Below, one piece after another: positions 28,584 through 37,497 of a DNA stretch of 64,000 bases; the first letter of the stretch is position 1; the number at the start of each line of letters is the position of its first letter. The stretch covers positions 1 to 64,000 of the forward strand of contig OY282368.1 of the NCBI GenBank assembly GCA_958295725.1, given 5' to 3'. The notes under the pieces are model-generated. The model searched no databases. It saw nothing but the letters and a program-made list of their open reading frames with translations, and had not been told where the DNA came from. The stretch is from an uncultured Alphaproteobacteria bacterium (lineage in GTDB: Bacteria; Pseudomonadota; Alphaproteobacteria; UBA2966). The position numbers and the translations under genes are program-made.

Positions 28584-29957
28584 ATGCTGCGCCGGGTCCT
28601 CATCGCCAATCGCGGCGAGATCGCCGTGCGGGTCATCCGCGCCTGCCGCGAACTGGGTATCGAGACCGTGGCCGTCTACTCCGAGGCGGATCGCGACTCG
28701 CTCCATGTCCGCCTCGCGGACAAGGCGGCCTGCATCGGGCCGCCGCAGGCGACGCGAAGCTATCTCAACGCGGGGTCGCTGATCGGCGCCGCCATGTACG
28801 TGAAGGCCGACGGCATCCATCCGGGTTACGGCTTCCTCGCCGAGAACGCCGCGTTCTCCGACGAATGCGCCGCGGCCGGCGTCAAGTTCGTCGGTCCCAC
28901 GGGGCACGCCATCCGTCGGATGGCCGACAAGGCCGTGGCGCGCGCGGTGGCGGCGGAGGCCGGCGTGCCGACGGTCCCCGGTTCCGACGGCAAGGCCGTC
29001 GACGCCGACGGGCTGGCCGCGGTCGCCGGGAAGATCGGCTACCCCGTCCTGATCAAGGCGGCGGCGGGCGGCGGCGGGCGCGGCATGATGCTCGCCGAGA
29101 CTCCGGACCGGCTTTCCCGGAACGCGCTCTCGGCGCAGGCCGAGGCGCAGGCGGCGTTCGGCGACTCATCGATCTATCTGGAGAAGTACATCGGCAACGC
29201 GCGCCACGTGGAGGTCCAGGTTCTGGGCGACGGCCGGGGCGGCGTCGTGCACGTGGGCGAACGCGATTGCTCCATGCAGCGGCGTCACCAGAAGCTGGTG
29301 GAGGAAGGCCCCTGCCCCGTCATCGCGCCGGCCCTGCGGAAGGGCCTTCACGAGGCCGCGGTCTCCCTGGCCGCGAGCGTGGACTACGAGGGCGCCGGTA
29401 CCGTCGAGTTCCTCGTCGACCTCGACGCGGACGCGTTCTACTTCATCGAGATGAACACCCGCATCCAGGTCGAGCACCCGGTCACCGAGATGCTGACGGG
29501 CGTGGACCTCGTGCGCGAGCAGCTCCTGGTCGCGGGCGGCGAGGGCCTGTCGTTGAGGCAGAAGGACGTGAAGCTGCGCGGCCATGCGATCGAATGTCGC
29601 GTCAACGCGGAAGACGGCGCCCGTAACTTCATGCCCTCGCCCGGCACGCTTTCCGCGTATGTCGCGCCCGGCGGGCCCGGCGTGCGCGTCGATTCGCACT
29701 GCTACGCCGGCTATGCGGTGCCGCCCTACTACGATTCCATGATCGCCAAGGTCGTCGTCTGGGCGCCCGACCGCGCCCAGGCCATCGACAGGATGCGCGC
29801 GGCCCTGGCGGGGTACGTCATCGACGGCATTCCGTCGACCGTCCCCTTCCATCTGTCCCTGCTCGATTCGGAGGCCTTCCGGACGAACGCCTTCAACACG
29901 CAGTGGCTGGAGAAGAACATCGAACGGGTGATGCCACAGGAGAACACGGCGGCATGA
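28584..29957 (+). CDS. Biotin carboxylase (AccC type)
   Basis: ATP-grasp enzyme that carboxylates biotin on its carrier. The ATG at 28584 gives 457 residues starting MLRRVLIANRGEIAVRV. Conserved parts follow: HPGYGFLAENAAFSDEC, the glycine-rich ATP loop KAAAGGGGRGMM, GERDCSMQRRHQKLVEE, EFLVD...FYFIEMNTRIQVEHPVTEM, and RVNAEDGARNFMPSPG. It overlaps the downstream carboxyltransferase gene as ATGA. Whether it also serves acetyl-CoA carboxylase cannot be decided here; the immediate partner is a pyruvate-carboxylase-type transferase. Confidence 0.92.
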   Translation: MLRRVLIANRGEIAVRVIRACRELGIETVAVYSEADRDSLHVRLADKAACIGPPQATRSYLNAGSLIGAAMYVKADGIHPGYGFLAENAAFSDECAAAGVKFVGPTGHAIRRMADKAVARAVAAEAGVPTVPGSDGKAVDADGLAAVAGKIGYPVLIKAAAGGGGRGMMLAETPDRLSRNALSAQAEAQAAFGDSSIYLEKYIGNARHVEVQVLGDGRGGVVHVGERDCSMQRRHQKLVEEGPCPVIAPALRKGLHEAAVSLAASVDYEGAGTVEFLVDLDADAFYFIEMNTRIQVEHPVTEMLTGVDLVREQLLVAGGEGLSLRQKDVKLRGHAIECRVNAEDGARNFMPSPGTLSAYVAPGGPGVRVDSHCYAGYAVPPYYDSMIAKVVVWAPDRAQAIDRMRAALAGYVIDGIPSTVPFHLSLLDSEAFRTNAFNTQWLEKNIERVMPQENTAA

Positions 29958-31414
29958 GCAGGAAACTTCGCATCTGGGAAACGGCGCTGCGGGACGCCCA
30001 TCAGAGCCTTTGGGCGACTCGCATGACGAGCGAGATGATGGAGCCCATCGTCCCGACCATGGACGAGGCGGGCTACGGCGTGATGGGGGTCGCCGGCTCG
30101 GCCGTATTCGAGTCCTGCGTCTATTACCTGGCCGAGGATCCGTGGGAGCGCCTCCGCATGATCCAGCGGCTCGCCCCGCGGACTCTCAAGAACGTCTATA
30201 TCCGCAGCCTCAACGTCCTCGGTTGGGACCTGTTCGCCGACGACGCGTTCCCGCTGACGATCGATGCGCTGGCGCGATGCGGCATCGGCTGCATCAACAC
30301 GTTCGACGCGCTCAACGACACCCGCAACATGGCCGTATCGATCGCGGCGACGAAAGCCGCCGGACTGCACGCCGTGGGCTCCATCGTCTTCAGCGAGAGT
30401 CCGGTCCATACCGACGAGCACTTCGTCGGGAAGGCCGGGGAGCTCGTCGCCCTCGGCGTGGACGCGGTCCAGATCAAGGACTCCGGCGCCCTGCTGACGC
30501 CCGACCGCGTCCGCACCCTGGTTCCCGCGGTCCGGGCGGCGATCGGCGACGGCGTCGACCTGCACCTGCACACGCACTGCACCTCGGGGCTCGGGCCTCT
30601 GGTCGTCCTCGAGTCCCTCCCCCTGGGCATCGACGTGGCGCACACGGCGACCTCGCCCCTCGCGCACGCCACGTCGAATCCGCCCACCGAGTTGATCGCC
30701 CACGAGGCGCGCAACCAGGGCATGGACCTCGACCTCGACTTCGGCAAGGTCGACGAGGTCGCGGAGCATTTCCGGCAACAGGCGATCAAGCACGACAAGC
30801 CCATCGGCGCGCCCGTCGCCTACGACCCGGGGTTGTCCCGGCATCAGGTTCCGGGCGGCATGAGGAGCAACCTCGAGAAGCAGATGGAGGAGATCGGCCT
30901 CCGCGACAAGCTTCCCGCCGTGCTCGACGAGATCTCCCGGATGCGCGAGGAACTGGGCTGGCCCATCATGGTGAGCCCGATGTCCCAGTTCATCGGCGTC
31001 CAGGCGCTGCTGAACGTCGTCGAGGCCGAGCGCTACACGACCGTTCAGACGGAGATCAAGCGCTACGTCCTGGGCTGGTACGGCGAGCTGGCCGCGCCCG
31101 TCGACCCCGACGTCCTCGACCGGGTCGCCGACGGCGAGGAGCCGATCTCGGACCGGCCGGGCGCCTTGCTCGAGCCGATGGTGGAGCGCTTCCGGGCCGA
31201 GCACGGTCCCTTCGATTCGGACGAGGAGCTGATCCTGGCCATGCACTTCAAGCCCAAGCTCCTCGACGAATGGCGCGAGGCCCGCAAGGTGCGGGAGGGA
31301 CGGCCCACGGCGCGGACGCCGGTCGCCACCCTGGTCCGGGAGCTCTCCCGCCGGCCCGAGGTCGGGTACGTCTTCGTCGAGAAGGGCGGCACCCGGATCA
31401 GCCACGTCGCCTGA
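29954..31414 (+). CDS. Carboxyltransferase subunit, pyruvate carboxylase / oxaloacetate decarboxylase alpha type
   Basis: TIM-barrel carboxyltransferase of 486 residues. RDAHQSL (13-19), VQIKDSGALLTP with the active-site lysine, LHLHTHCTSG with the metal-binding histidines, and the VPGGMRSNLEKQMEE segment match the pyruvate carboxylase B / oxaloacetate decarboxylase alpha family. With the two upstream genes it forms a three-subunit carboxylase in one operon. No sodium-pump beta or gamma subunit follows, so a role in carboxylation (pyruvate or a related 2-oxoacid) is favoured over the sodium-translocating decarboxylase. The C-terminal biotin domain of two-subunit enzymes is absent, consistent with the separate carrier. 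Confidence 0.87.
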   Translation: MSRKLRIWETALRDAHQSLWATRMTSEMMEPIVPTMDEAGYGVMGVAGSAVFESCVYYLAEDPWERLRMIQRLAPRTLKNVYIRSLNVLGWDLFADDAFPLTIDALARCGIGCINTFDALNDTRNMAVSIAATKAAGLHAVGSIVFSESPVHTDEHFVGKAGELVALGVDAVQIKDSGALLTPDRVRTLVPAVRAAIGDGVDLHLHTHCTSGLGPLVVLESLPLGIDVAHTATSPLAHATSNPPTELIAHEARNQGMDLDLDFGKVDEVAEHFRQQAIKHDKPIGAPVAYDPGLSRHQVPGGMRSNLEKQMEEIGLRDKLPAVLDEISRMREELGWPIMVSPMSQFIGVQALLNVVEAERYTTVQTEIKRYVLGWYGELAAPVDPDVLDRVADGEEPISDRPGALLEPMVERFRAEHGPFDSDEELILAMHFKPKLLDEWREARKVREGRPTARTPVATLVRELSRRPEVGYVFVEKGGTRISHVA

Positions 31415-31459
31415 ACGGCGCGCGGCATCCCGGCCGCCGGCACGGAGGGGGCTCGCGCC

Positions 31460-33118
31460 TCAGGCGTGAAGTTCGCCGCTCAGGCTGGTGCCGTCCGGCG
31501 CCGTCCTGGCGCCCGTCGCGGGCACGGCGCTCGGGTCTTCATGCAGGGACTTCACGATTCCGTAGGCCATCAACAGCATGATGACGCTGACCGGCAGGGC
31601 GGCCGCGATGGAGGCGGTCTGAAGCGCCTTGAGGCCGCCCGCGGCGAGCAGCACCGCGGCGACGAGGCCCTCCCCCAGCCCCCAGACGATCCGAAACCTT
31701 TGCGGCGGGTTGTCGTCGCCCATGCTCAGCATGGTGGTGATGACGAGCGTGCCCGAATCCGACGACGTGATGAACCACGTCGCCAACAGCAGGGTCGCGA
31801 GCGCCGCCATGGCCCAGTTCAGCCACGAGAGGTCGGTGATCAGGTCGATGGCGCCGTAGAGGGCGGACGGAAGGTTCCAGTCGCGGACCAGCTGGGCGAT
31901 CCCGGCGGTGCCGACGCCGCCCGCGGCGTGGAGTTCCGCGTGGATGGCGTTGCCGCCGAAGATGCAGAGCCAGAAGAACGCGATGGTGGTGGGCACGAAC
32001 ATGACGCCGACCATGAACTCGCGGATCGTGCGTCCGCGGCTGATCCTGGCGATGAACATGCCGACGAAGGGCGCCCAGGATATCCACCAGCCCCAGTAGA
32101 AGATCGTCCATCCGCCCTGCCACGCGGCCGCGCCCTCGGCGTTGAAGGTCTGGAAGCCCATGGGAATGACGTTCCAGAGATAGTCGCCGGCGGTGGTGAC
32201 GAAGAAGCCCAGCAACCACTTCGTCGGACCGCCGAACAGGAAGAAGGCGAGCAGCACGACGCTGAGCCAGATGTTCCATTCCGAGATGATGCGGATGCCC
32301 TTGCCCACTCCGGACACCGCCGACAGCGTGGCGACGACCGAAATGGCGGCGATCAGGACGATCTGCGTCAGCGTTCCGGGATCGATTCCGAACAGGTGAT
32401 GCAGGCCCGCCGCCATCTGGCTCACGCCGAGGCCCAGCGAAGTGGCGACGCCGAACACGGTGCCGAACACCGCGAGCAGGTCCACCGCGTGGCCGATGGG
32501 GCCGTAGATGCGATCGCCGATGATCGGATAGAGCGCCGAGCGCAGGGTCAGGGGCAGCTTCTTGCGGAAGCCGAAATAGGCCAGGCACAGGCCGACCGTG
32601 ACGTAAACCGCCCAACCGTGGAAACCCCAATGGAAGTAGGTCACCCGCATCGCGAACACGGCGCGGTCCTCGTTCATGGCGGTGGCCAGCGCCTGATCGG
32701 CGAAGGGGTTGTTGGGGTAGCCCCACGGGGCGGTATTGTCGAAATAGAACATCGGCTCGGCGATGCCGAAGAACAGCAGGCCGATGCCGACGCCGGCCGA
32801 GAACAGCATCGCGAACCACGAGAAGTTGCTGAACTCGGGCTTGCTGTCGTCGTCGCCCAGCTTGACGCTCCCGAACCGGCTGAGCATCAGGTAGAGGCAC
32901 ACGAACAGCATCGCCGCCACGGCGCTGATGTAGTACCAGTTGAGCGCCGATTCGATCCAGCCGCGGATCGCCGAATAGAGGGAGTTGGCGAAGTCGACGT
33001 ACAGGGCGGTGAACACCACGAACGCCGCCACCATGCCCTTGGACGCGATGCCCATGGCGGGGTGCAGCCCCTTCCAGACGCCCTTGCTGGCGACCCGCCG
33101 CGATTCGATGTTCGACAT
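31460..33118 (-). CDS. BCCT-family betaine/choline/carnitine transporter
   Basis: Inner-membrane secondary transporter of 552 residues with twelve predicted membrane helices. The glycine-rich GVGIGLLFFGIAEP in the third helix and the WGWWISWAPFVGMFIAR segment with ISRGRTIREF are the family signature. GWAVYVTVGLCLAYFGFRKK and TWFITSSDSGT are also typical. The C-terminal tail is short, without the long regulatory domain of osmosensing BetP. Substrate is probably a quaternary ammonium compound, not resolvable from sequence. Upstream lies a palindrome that could be its operator. Confidence 0.93.
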   Translation of the reverse strand: MSNIESRRVASKGVWKGLHPAMGIASKGMVAAFVVFTALYVDFANSLYSAIRGWIESALNWYYISAVAAMLFVCLYLMLSRFGSVKLGDDDSKPEFSNFSWFAMLFSAGVGIGLLFFGIAEPMFYFDNTAPWGYPNNPFADQALATAMNEDRAVFAMRVTYFHWGFHGWAVYVTVGLCLAYFGFRKKLPLTLRSALYPIIGDRIYGPIGHAVDLLAVFGTVFGVATSLGLGVSQMAAGLHHLFGIDPGTLTQIVLIAAISVVATLSAVSGVGKGIRIISEWNIWLSVVLLAFFLFGGPTKWLLGFFVTTAGDYLWNVIPMGFQTFNAEGAAAWQGGWTIFYWGWWISWAPFVGMFIARISRGRTIREFMVGVMFVPTTIAFFWLCIFGGNAIHAELHAAGGVGTAGIAQLVRDWNLPSALYGAIDLITDLSWLNWAMAALATLLLATWFITSSDSGTLVITTMLSMGDDNPPQRFRIVWGLGEGLVAAVLLAAGGLKALQTASIAAALPVSVIMLLMAYGIVKSLHEDPSAVPATGARTAPDGTSLSGELHA

Positions 33119-33273
33119 GGTTTTCCGCCTCCCTTGACGGGCGCCGGGCGAACCGTTGGAAGCGGCGCGAGGCCCGGAGCCGCGGCCGAAGATGCCCCGA
33201 TGTTAGCCTATCGACGACGAAAGGGGAAAAGGGGCCGCCCCGGGCGCCGCCGGCAAGTGGACGTCGCCGATGC

Positions 33274-33291
33274 GGACAAGTGGAATTGTCC
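33274..33291. promoter_or_regulatory. Palindrome upstream of the BCCT gene, candidate operator
   Basis: GGACAA and TTGTCC are separated by six bases (GTGGAA), an 18-base palindrome 156 bases upstream of the BCCT start. The octamer CAAGTGGA within it also occurs at 33254-33261, 23 bases away. The form suits a dimeric repressor or activator. No regulator gene is adjacent, so the call rests on symmetry and position alone. Confidence 0.4.
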
Positions 33292-33380
33292 CGGTTCGCT
33301 ACATGCGGGACGTTGGGAACTCGTCGGCCGCGCGGTCGGTGGAGTGCCGAGCCGGGGTTCATCTGCCGGATCCGTTCATA

Positions 33381-33408
33381 CTTCTCCCCCTTGGTCAGGG
33401 GGGAAGTC
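33381..33408. repeat. REP-like hairpin
   Basis: Arms ACTTCTCCCCC and GGGGGGAAGT pair with one mismatch around the loop TTGGTCA. No T-run follows on either strand, so it is not a typical intrinsic terminator. It resembles dispersed intergenic palindromes. Confidence 0.5.
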
Positions 33409-33542
33409 GGGAGGGGGGCATAGTCCCGCGACTCGGCGAGGATCGTTTCGATAACTCCCTCGACGATACCATATATCGATATTCATGACACAGGAAATAC
33501 AACATATAGTGGTTCGATCTGGAACGCCCCGCAGGGTCCGAC

Positions 33543-33932
33543 GGTGTGCGGATTGTGCGGATCGCCACGCCGGGCTCGACCCTCGAAGGGTGTGCGGATC
33601 GTGCGGATTGCCACGCCGGGCTCGACCCCCGAAGGGTGTGCGGATTGTGCGGATCGCCACGCCGGGCTCGACCCCCGGAGGGTGTGCGGATTGTGCGGAT
33701 CGCCACGCCGGGCTCGACCCCCGGAGGGTGTGCGGATTGTGCGGACGCCGCGCCGGGCTCGACCCCCGGAGGGTGTGCGGATTGTGCGGACGCCGCGCCG
33801 GGTTCGACCCCCGGAGAGTGTGCGGATCGTGCGGATCGCCGCGCCGGGTTCGACCCTCGAAGGGTGTGCGGATTGTGCGGATCGCCACGCCGGGTTCGAC
33901 CCCCGGAGAGTGTGCGGATTGTGCGGATCGCC
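33543..33932. repeat. Tandem repeat, about 8.5 copies of a 45-46 bp unit
   Basis: Units start at 33543, 33589, 33635, 33681, 33727, 33772, 33817, 33863 and 33909 (partial). Two units are 45 bases, the rest 46. Units differ at a few positions, so the array is not a recent perfect expansion. Each unit ends in CCGGG-YTCGACC-CYCGR, a five-base stem with a seven-base loop like a tRNA T-arm. There are no unique spacers, so it is not a CRISPR array. Frames stay open through the repeat on both strands only because the unit lacks stop codons. Confidence 0.9.
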
Positions 33933-33990
33933 CGACCGGCTGTTCAAGTCACAATCATGGAACGATTTTCCCCATCGCGGAATTTTCCGC

Positions 33991-34023
33991 TTGACTCGCC
34001 CCGTAATTGTTCCTATATTGTTC
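33991..34023 (+). promoter_or_regulatory. Orphan sigma70 promoter overlapped by a LexA (SOS) box
   Basis: TTGACT at 33991-33996 and TATATT at 34014-34019 are separated by exactly 17 bases, a near-consensus promoter. Overlapping the -10 element, GTTC (34009-34012) and GTTC (34020-34023) are spaced by 7 bases, the alphaproteobacterial LexA box GTTC-N7-GTTC. Transcription would run rightward, but the next gene on the plus strand is about 2.3 kb away and the region ahead is the antisense of the molybdopterin gene. The SOS gene once served is probably lost. Confidence 0.7.
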
Positions 34024-34167
34024 CCATAACGGGACGACGATGCCATGCGCCCCGATTCGCCGCCTCCGCTACCGGACACCCGCGCGGGCGCGGCAATCCA
34101 GGCGCGAAGGCCGTCTCGCCGGTTCGGGACCGGGGCAGGAGACCGTAGTCGACCGGCCGCGGCCGCG

Positions 34168-36261
34168 TCAGGCCGCCTCGCTTCGACGCGCCGCCTCGAC
34201 CTCGACCCGGTTGTCGTGGAACACGGCGCCGCCGCCCATGTCCGAATCGCGTTCGGCCACCGTCCGGTTGAGATTGGCGTCCTCGCCGACGATCTTGGGC
34301 CAGTAGCCCTTGACGCTCGCGGCGACGCCGGGCCGCGCGATGTCGCTGACGGCGACCTCGGCCTCGAACGACCCGCGGTCGTTGAAGATGCGCGCGACGT
34401 CGCCGTCCCGGAGGTCCCGCGCGGCGGCGTCCCCGGGGTTCAGCGTCACCCGCCGCGGGCCGGCGCGTTTCAGCATCTCGGGCATGTTCGCGAAGATGCT
34501 GTTGAGGAAGTAGTGCGACGCCGGCGCCACGAGGGCCAGGGGATATCGCCGCGCCAGTTCCTCGTCGGCGACCTCGGCGGGCGGCGTGAACCCGGGCAGG
34601 GGGTCGAGGCCCAGGGCGGCGGCCTGCCTGGAGACGAACTCCAGCTTTCCCGACGGCGTCGGGAACCCGTCGGCGAAGGGCAGGTAGGGCGAGGGCAGGC
34701 CGAGCCGGAGCCATCCCTTCTCCTTCAGCTTCTCCAGGGTGATGCCGGCGAGCGCCGGATGATCCGAATCGAGGACCGCCCGCGCCAGATCCTCGTCGCC
34801 GTCGTAGAGGCGGGGCTCGTCGAGGCCCATGGCCCGCGCCAGCCGCCGGAAGATCTCCGTGTGGGGCAGGCACTCGCCCGGCGGTTCGACGGCGGGCTCG
34901 TTCCATTGCAGGTACATGTGGCCGAAGGCGTTGTGGATGTCGGCGTGCTCCGTCTGCATGGTCGAGGGCAGCACGATGTCGGTGTAATCGGCGGTATCGG
35001 TGGGGAAGTTCTCGATGACGACGGTGAACAGGTCCTCGCGCGCGAGCCCGCGCCGCAGCGTTCCCTGCCGGGGCGAGCTCGCCGCCGGATTGGCGCAGTA
35101 GATCAGCAGCGCCTTCACCGGCGGGTCGTCGAGGTCCAGCAGGTTCTCGCCCATGCGCGTGAACGATAGCGCGCGCGTCGCCGGCGGCTCGAGATCGCCC
35201 AGCCGCAGCCTGGCGAAGTTGCCCGGGAACGCCGCGCTGGTCGAGTAGACGACTCCGCCGCCGGGAAACCGGAAGTCGCCCGTCACCGCCGGGATGGTGT
35301 GGACCGCGCGGCTCGCCATCCCGCCGCCCGCGTGCCGCTGCATCCCCTGGGAGAGGCGCATCGCGGCCGGTCGCGTCGTCGCCAGCCGCCGCCCCAGCGC
35401 GACGACGGTCTCGACCGGAACGCGCGTGATCGCGGCGACCCGTTCCGGGGTGAACCCGAGTATCCGTTCCCTGTACTCGGCCCAGCCGTTCGTATGCCGG
35501 GCGAGGTAGTCGGTGTCCTCGGCGCCCATGCCGACGACGACATTGAGAAGCCCGAGGGCGAGCGCCGCGTCCGTCCCCGGCAGGATGGGGATGTATTCGT
35601 CGGCCCGGGCCGCGGTCCGGGTGCGGATCGGGTCGATGGCGACGAGGTGGGCGCCGTTCCGTCGCGCCTCCGAGATGAAGCGCCAGGCGTGGTTGCCGGT
35701 GGTGAGCGGGTTGAAACCCCACAGCACGATGAGCTTCGCGTGGCGCAGGTCTTCCGGGTCCATGCCCGCGCCCTGGCCCAGCGTCATGGCGCCGCCGGCC
35801 TCGCCGGCGACCTGACAGATCGTCATCAGGTGCCGCGACGCGCCGAGCGCGTTCCACAGCCGCTGTCCCGTGCCCCTGATCCCCTGCACGTATCCGAGGT
35901 GGCCCGTGCCGTAACAGGGCCAGACGGCCTCGCCGCCATGGGTCGCGATGACGCCCTTCAGCCGCGCGGCGATCTCGTCGAGGGCCTCGTCCCAGCCGAT
36001 GCGCTCGAACTCGCCGGCGCCCTTCGGGCCGACGCGCCGCAGCGGGTGGAGCAGGCGGTCCGGCGCCCGCGCGTGCTCGAGGTAGCGGTTCACCTTGACG
36101 CACAGGTTGCCGCGGGTGAACGGATGGTCGCGCGCGCCGCGCAGGGCGACGGCGCGGCCGTCCTCGACCGTCACGTCCCAGCTGCACGTGTCCGGGCAGT
36201 CGAGCGGGCAGGCCCCGCGCACGACGTGCCGGCCTTCCGCGCGCCCAGCGTCTGTCGCCAT
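34168..36261 (-). CDS. Molybdopterin-dependent oxidoreductase (DMSO reductase family)
   Basis: Catalytic subunit of a bis-MGD molybdenum enzyme, 697 residues from ATG 36261 with a GGAGGA site. Cysteines 18, 22, 26 and 54 (ACPLDCPDTCSW, GNLCVK) form the site for a [4Fe-4S] cluster. The cofactor-binding stretches GTGHLGYVQGIRGTGQRLW, VLWGFNPLTTGNH and IDPIRTRTAARAD, and a C-terminal pterin-binding barrel with VTLNPGDAAARDL, are present. No twin-arginine signal and no electron-transfer partner is adjacent, so it is probably cytoplasmic; its substrate is unknown. Divergent from the desulfhydrase-like gene with 91 bases between. Confidence 0.9.
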   Translation of the reverse strand: MATDAGRAEGRHVVRGACPLDCPDTCSWDVTVEDGRAVALRGARDHPFTRGNLCVKVNRYLEHARAPDRLLHPLRRVGPKGAGEFERIGWDEALDEIAARLKGVIATHGGEAVWPCYGTGHLGYVQGIRGTGQRLWNALGASRHLMTICQVAGEAGGAMTLGQGAGMDPEDLRHAKLIVLWGFNPLTTGNHAWRFISEARRNGAHLVAIDPIRTRTAARADEYIPILPGTDAALALGLLNVVVGMGAEDTDYLARHTNGWAEYRERILGFTPERVAAITRVPVETVVALGRRLATTRPAAMRLSQGMQRHAGGGMASRAVHTIPAVTGDFRFPGGGVVYSTSAAFPGNFARLRLGDLEPPATRALSFTRMGENLLDLDDPPVKALLIYCANPAASSPRQGTLRRGLAREDLFTVVIENFPTDTADYTDIVLPSTMQTEHADIHNAFGHMYLQWNEPAVEPPGECLPHTEIFRRLARAMGLDEPRLYDGDEDLARAVLDSDHPALAGITLEKLKEKGWLRLGLPSPYLPFADGFPTPSGKLEFVSRQAAALGLDPLPGFTPPAEVADEELARRYPLALVAPASHYFLNSIFANMPEMLKRAGPRRVTLNPGDAAARDLRDGDVARIFNDRGSFEAEVAVSDIARPGVAASVKGYWPKIVGEDANLNRTVAERDSDMGGGAVFHDNRVEVEAARRSEAA

Positions 36262-36352
36262 CCGTCGTCCTCCGCGGATACAATGCGCCACGATGCACGA
36301 CCGTCCGGCGCGGGCCGGTCGGCCGGACCATGTTAACGTACGGGAGCGTCCG

Positions 36353-37438
36353 ATGCATGTCCCGAGTCGCGCGTCCTCGTCCCGGTCCCCGGACGGGGCG
36401 CCGTCCACGACCGCCGAGGTCCGCGTGTCCCACGGTCGTTACTCCCGCGTGCGCTTCGCCCGGACGCCGACGCCGCTCGAGGCCATGCCCAACATGACGC
36501 GGCTGCTGGGCGGCCCCGACCTGTACGTCAAGCGGGACGACCTCACCGGCCTCGCGTTCGGCGGCAACAAGGTCCGGCAACTCGAATACTATTTCGGGGA
36601 CATCGTGGAGAAGGGCGCCGACACGGTCATCACCACCGGCGCGACGCAATCGAACCACGCGCGCGTGGCCGCCGCCATGGCGTGCCGGCTCGGCCTCGAC
36701 TGCGAGGTGCAGCACGAGCGGCGGACGCCCGGCCGCGACGAGGCCTATTACCGGTCGGGCAACGTGCTGCTGCTGAAGCTCATGGGCGCGCGCCTGCACG
36801 ATTACCCGGAGGGCGAGGACGAACACGGCGCGGACGCCGCCCTCCGGGAGATCGCCGACCGCGTCCGCTCGGAGGGCGGCAGGCCCTACGTCATCCCGCT
36901 GGCGCCCACGCACCCGCCGTTGGGCGCCCTCGGTTACGTGGACATGGTCGACGAGCTCCTCGAACAGGCGCGGGAGCGGGGCCTCGGGATCGACGCGATC
37001 GTGACGCCGACGGGCAGCGCCTCCACCCACGGCGGCATCCTCGCCGGCCTGCGCGCGCGGGGCAGCGGCATCCCGGTGTACGGCATCTGCGTCCGGCGCC
37101 GCGCCGAGGCCCAGCGCGAGCGGGTCCTGGACCGCGCGCGGGCCGCCGCCGGGCTCCTCGGCCGGCGGGATCTGATCGGGGAGGACGACATCGAGGTCGA
37201 CGACTCCTGGCTCGGCCCCGGCTACGGCCTCCCCGACGACAACCTGATGGAGGCCATCCGGCTGGCGGCGGGACGCGAGGCGCTGATCGTCGATCCGGTC
37301 TACAGCGGCAAGGCCTTCGCGGGACTGGTCGGCCTCGTCCGCCGGGGCGCGTTCGGCGGGGGCGAGAACGTCGTCTTCGTCCACACCGGCGGGACGCCGG
37401 CGCTGTTCGCCTACACGGGGATGTTCGAGGACCTTTGA
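36353..37438 (+). CDS. D-cysteine desulfhydrase-like PLP enzyme
   Basis: Fold-type II pyridoxal-phosphate enzyme of the ACC deaminase / D-cysteine desulfhydrase group. Start at 36353 has GGGAG 7 bases upstream and gives 361 residues. YVKRDDLTGLAFGGNKVRQLEY carries the cofactor lysine (Lys73), then TTGATQSNHARVAAAM, TPTGSASTHGGILAG and FVHTGGTPALFAY. The family acts on D-cysteine, ACC or L-cysteate in different members, so the substrate is not certain. An N-terminal extension of about 28 residues is serine- and arginine-rich. The PhnZ-like gene follows 59 bases downstream. Confidence 0.87.
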   Translation: MHVPSRASSSRSPDGAPSTTAEVRVSHGRYSRVRFARTPTPLEAMPNMTRLLGGPDLYVKRDDLTGLAFGGNKVRQLEYYFGDIVEKGADTVITTGATQSNHARVAAAMACRLGLDCEVQHERRTPGRDEAYYRSGNVLLLKLMGARLHDYPEGEDEHGADAALREIADRVRSEGGRPYVIPLAPTHPPLGALGYVDMVDELLEQARERGLGIDAIVTPTGSASTHGGILAGLRARGSGIPVYGICVRRRAEAQRERVLDRARAAAGLLGRRDLIGEDDIEVDDSWLGPGYGLPDDNLMEAIRLAAGREALIVDPVYSGKAFAGLVGLVRRGAFGGGENVVFVHTGGTPALFAYTGMFEDL

Positions 37439-37497
37439 ACCCGGCCGGCGCGCGCCGGGCCGGGGCGGAACGGGACTGAGCAGGACGGAGCGGGGCG

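Larger units (their letters stand above)
33119..34167. other. 1-kb intergenic zone between the BCCT and molybdopterin genes
   Basis: No supportable gene. Both flanking genes are on the minus strand. The zone holds a palindrome near 33274, a hairpin at 33381-33408, an AT-rich patch (about 33460-33520), a tandem repeat (33543-33932), a second AT-rich patch with an orphan promoter (33950-34030), and about 140 GC-rich bases before the molybdopterin gene ends. The AT-rich patches differ sharply from the surrounding GC-rich DNA and look like recombination scars or foreign remnants. Confidence 0.7.

Noticed and set aside
33381..33408. Intrinsic transcription terminator
   Set aside because: A good hairpin, but no T-run on either strand and no gene ending directly before it.
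33543..33932. CRISPR array
   Set aside because: Units are contiguous 45-46 bp tandem copies without unique spacers.
33485..34148. Cysteine-rich repeat protein
   Set aside because: Several frames on both strands are open simply because the repeat unit lacks stop codons; no start site or signal supports any of them.
34013..37384. Minus-strand open frame of more than 1100 codons
   Set aside because: It overlaps the molybdopterin gene and the antisense of the desulfhydrase gene in a different frame; the recognised genes explain the region.
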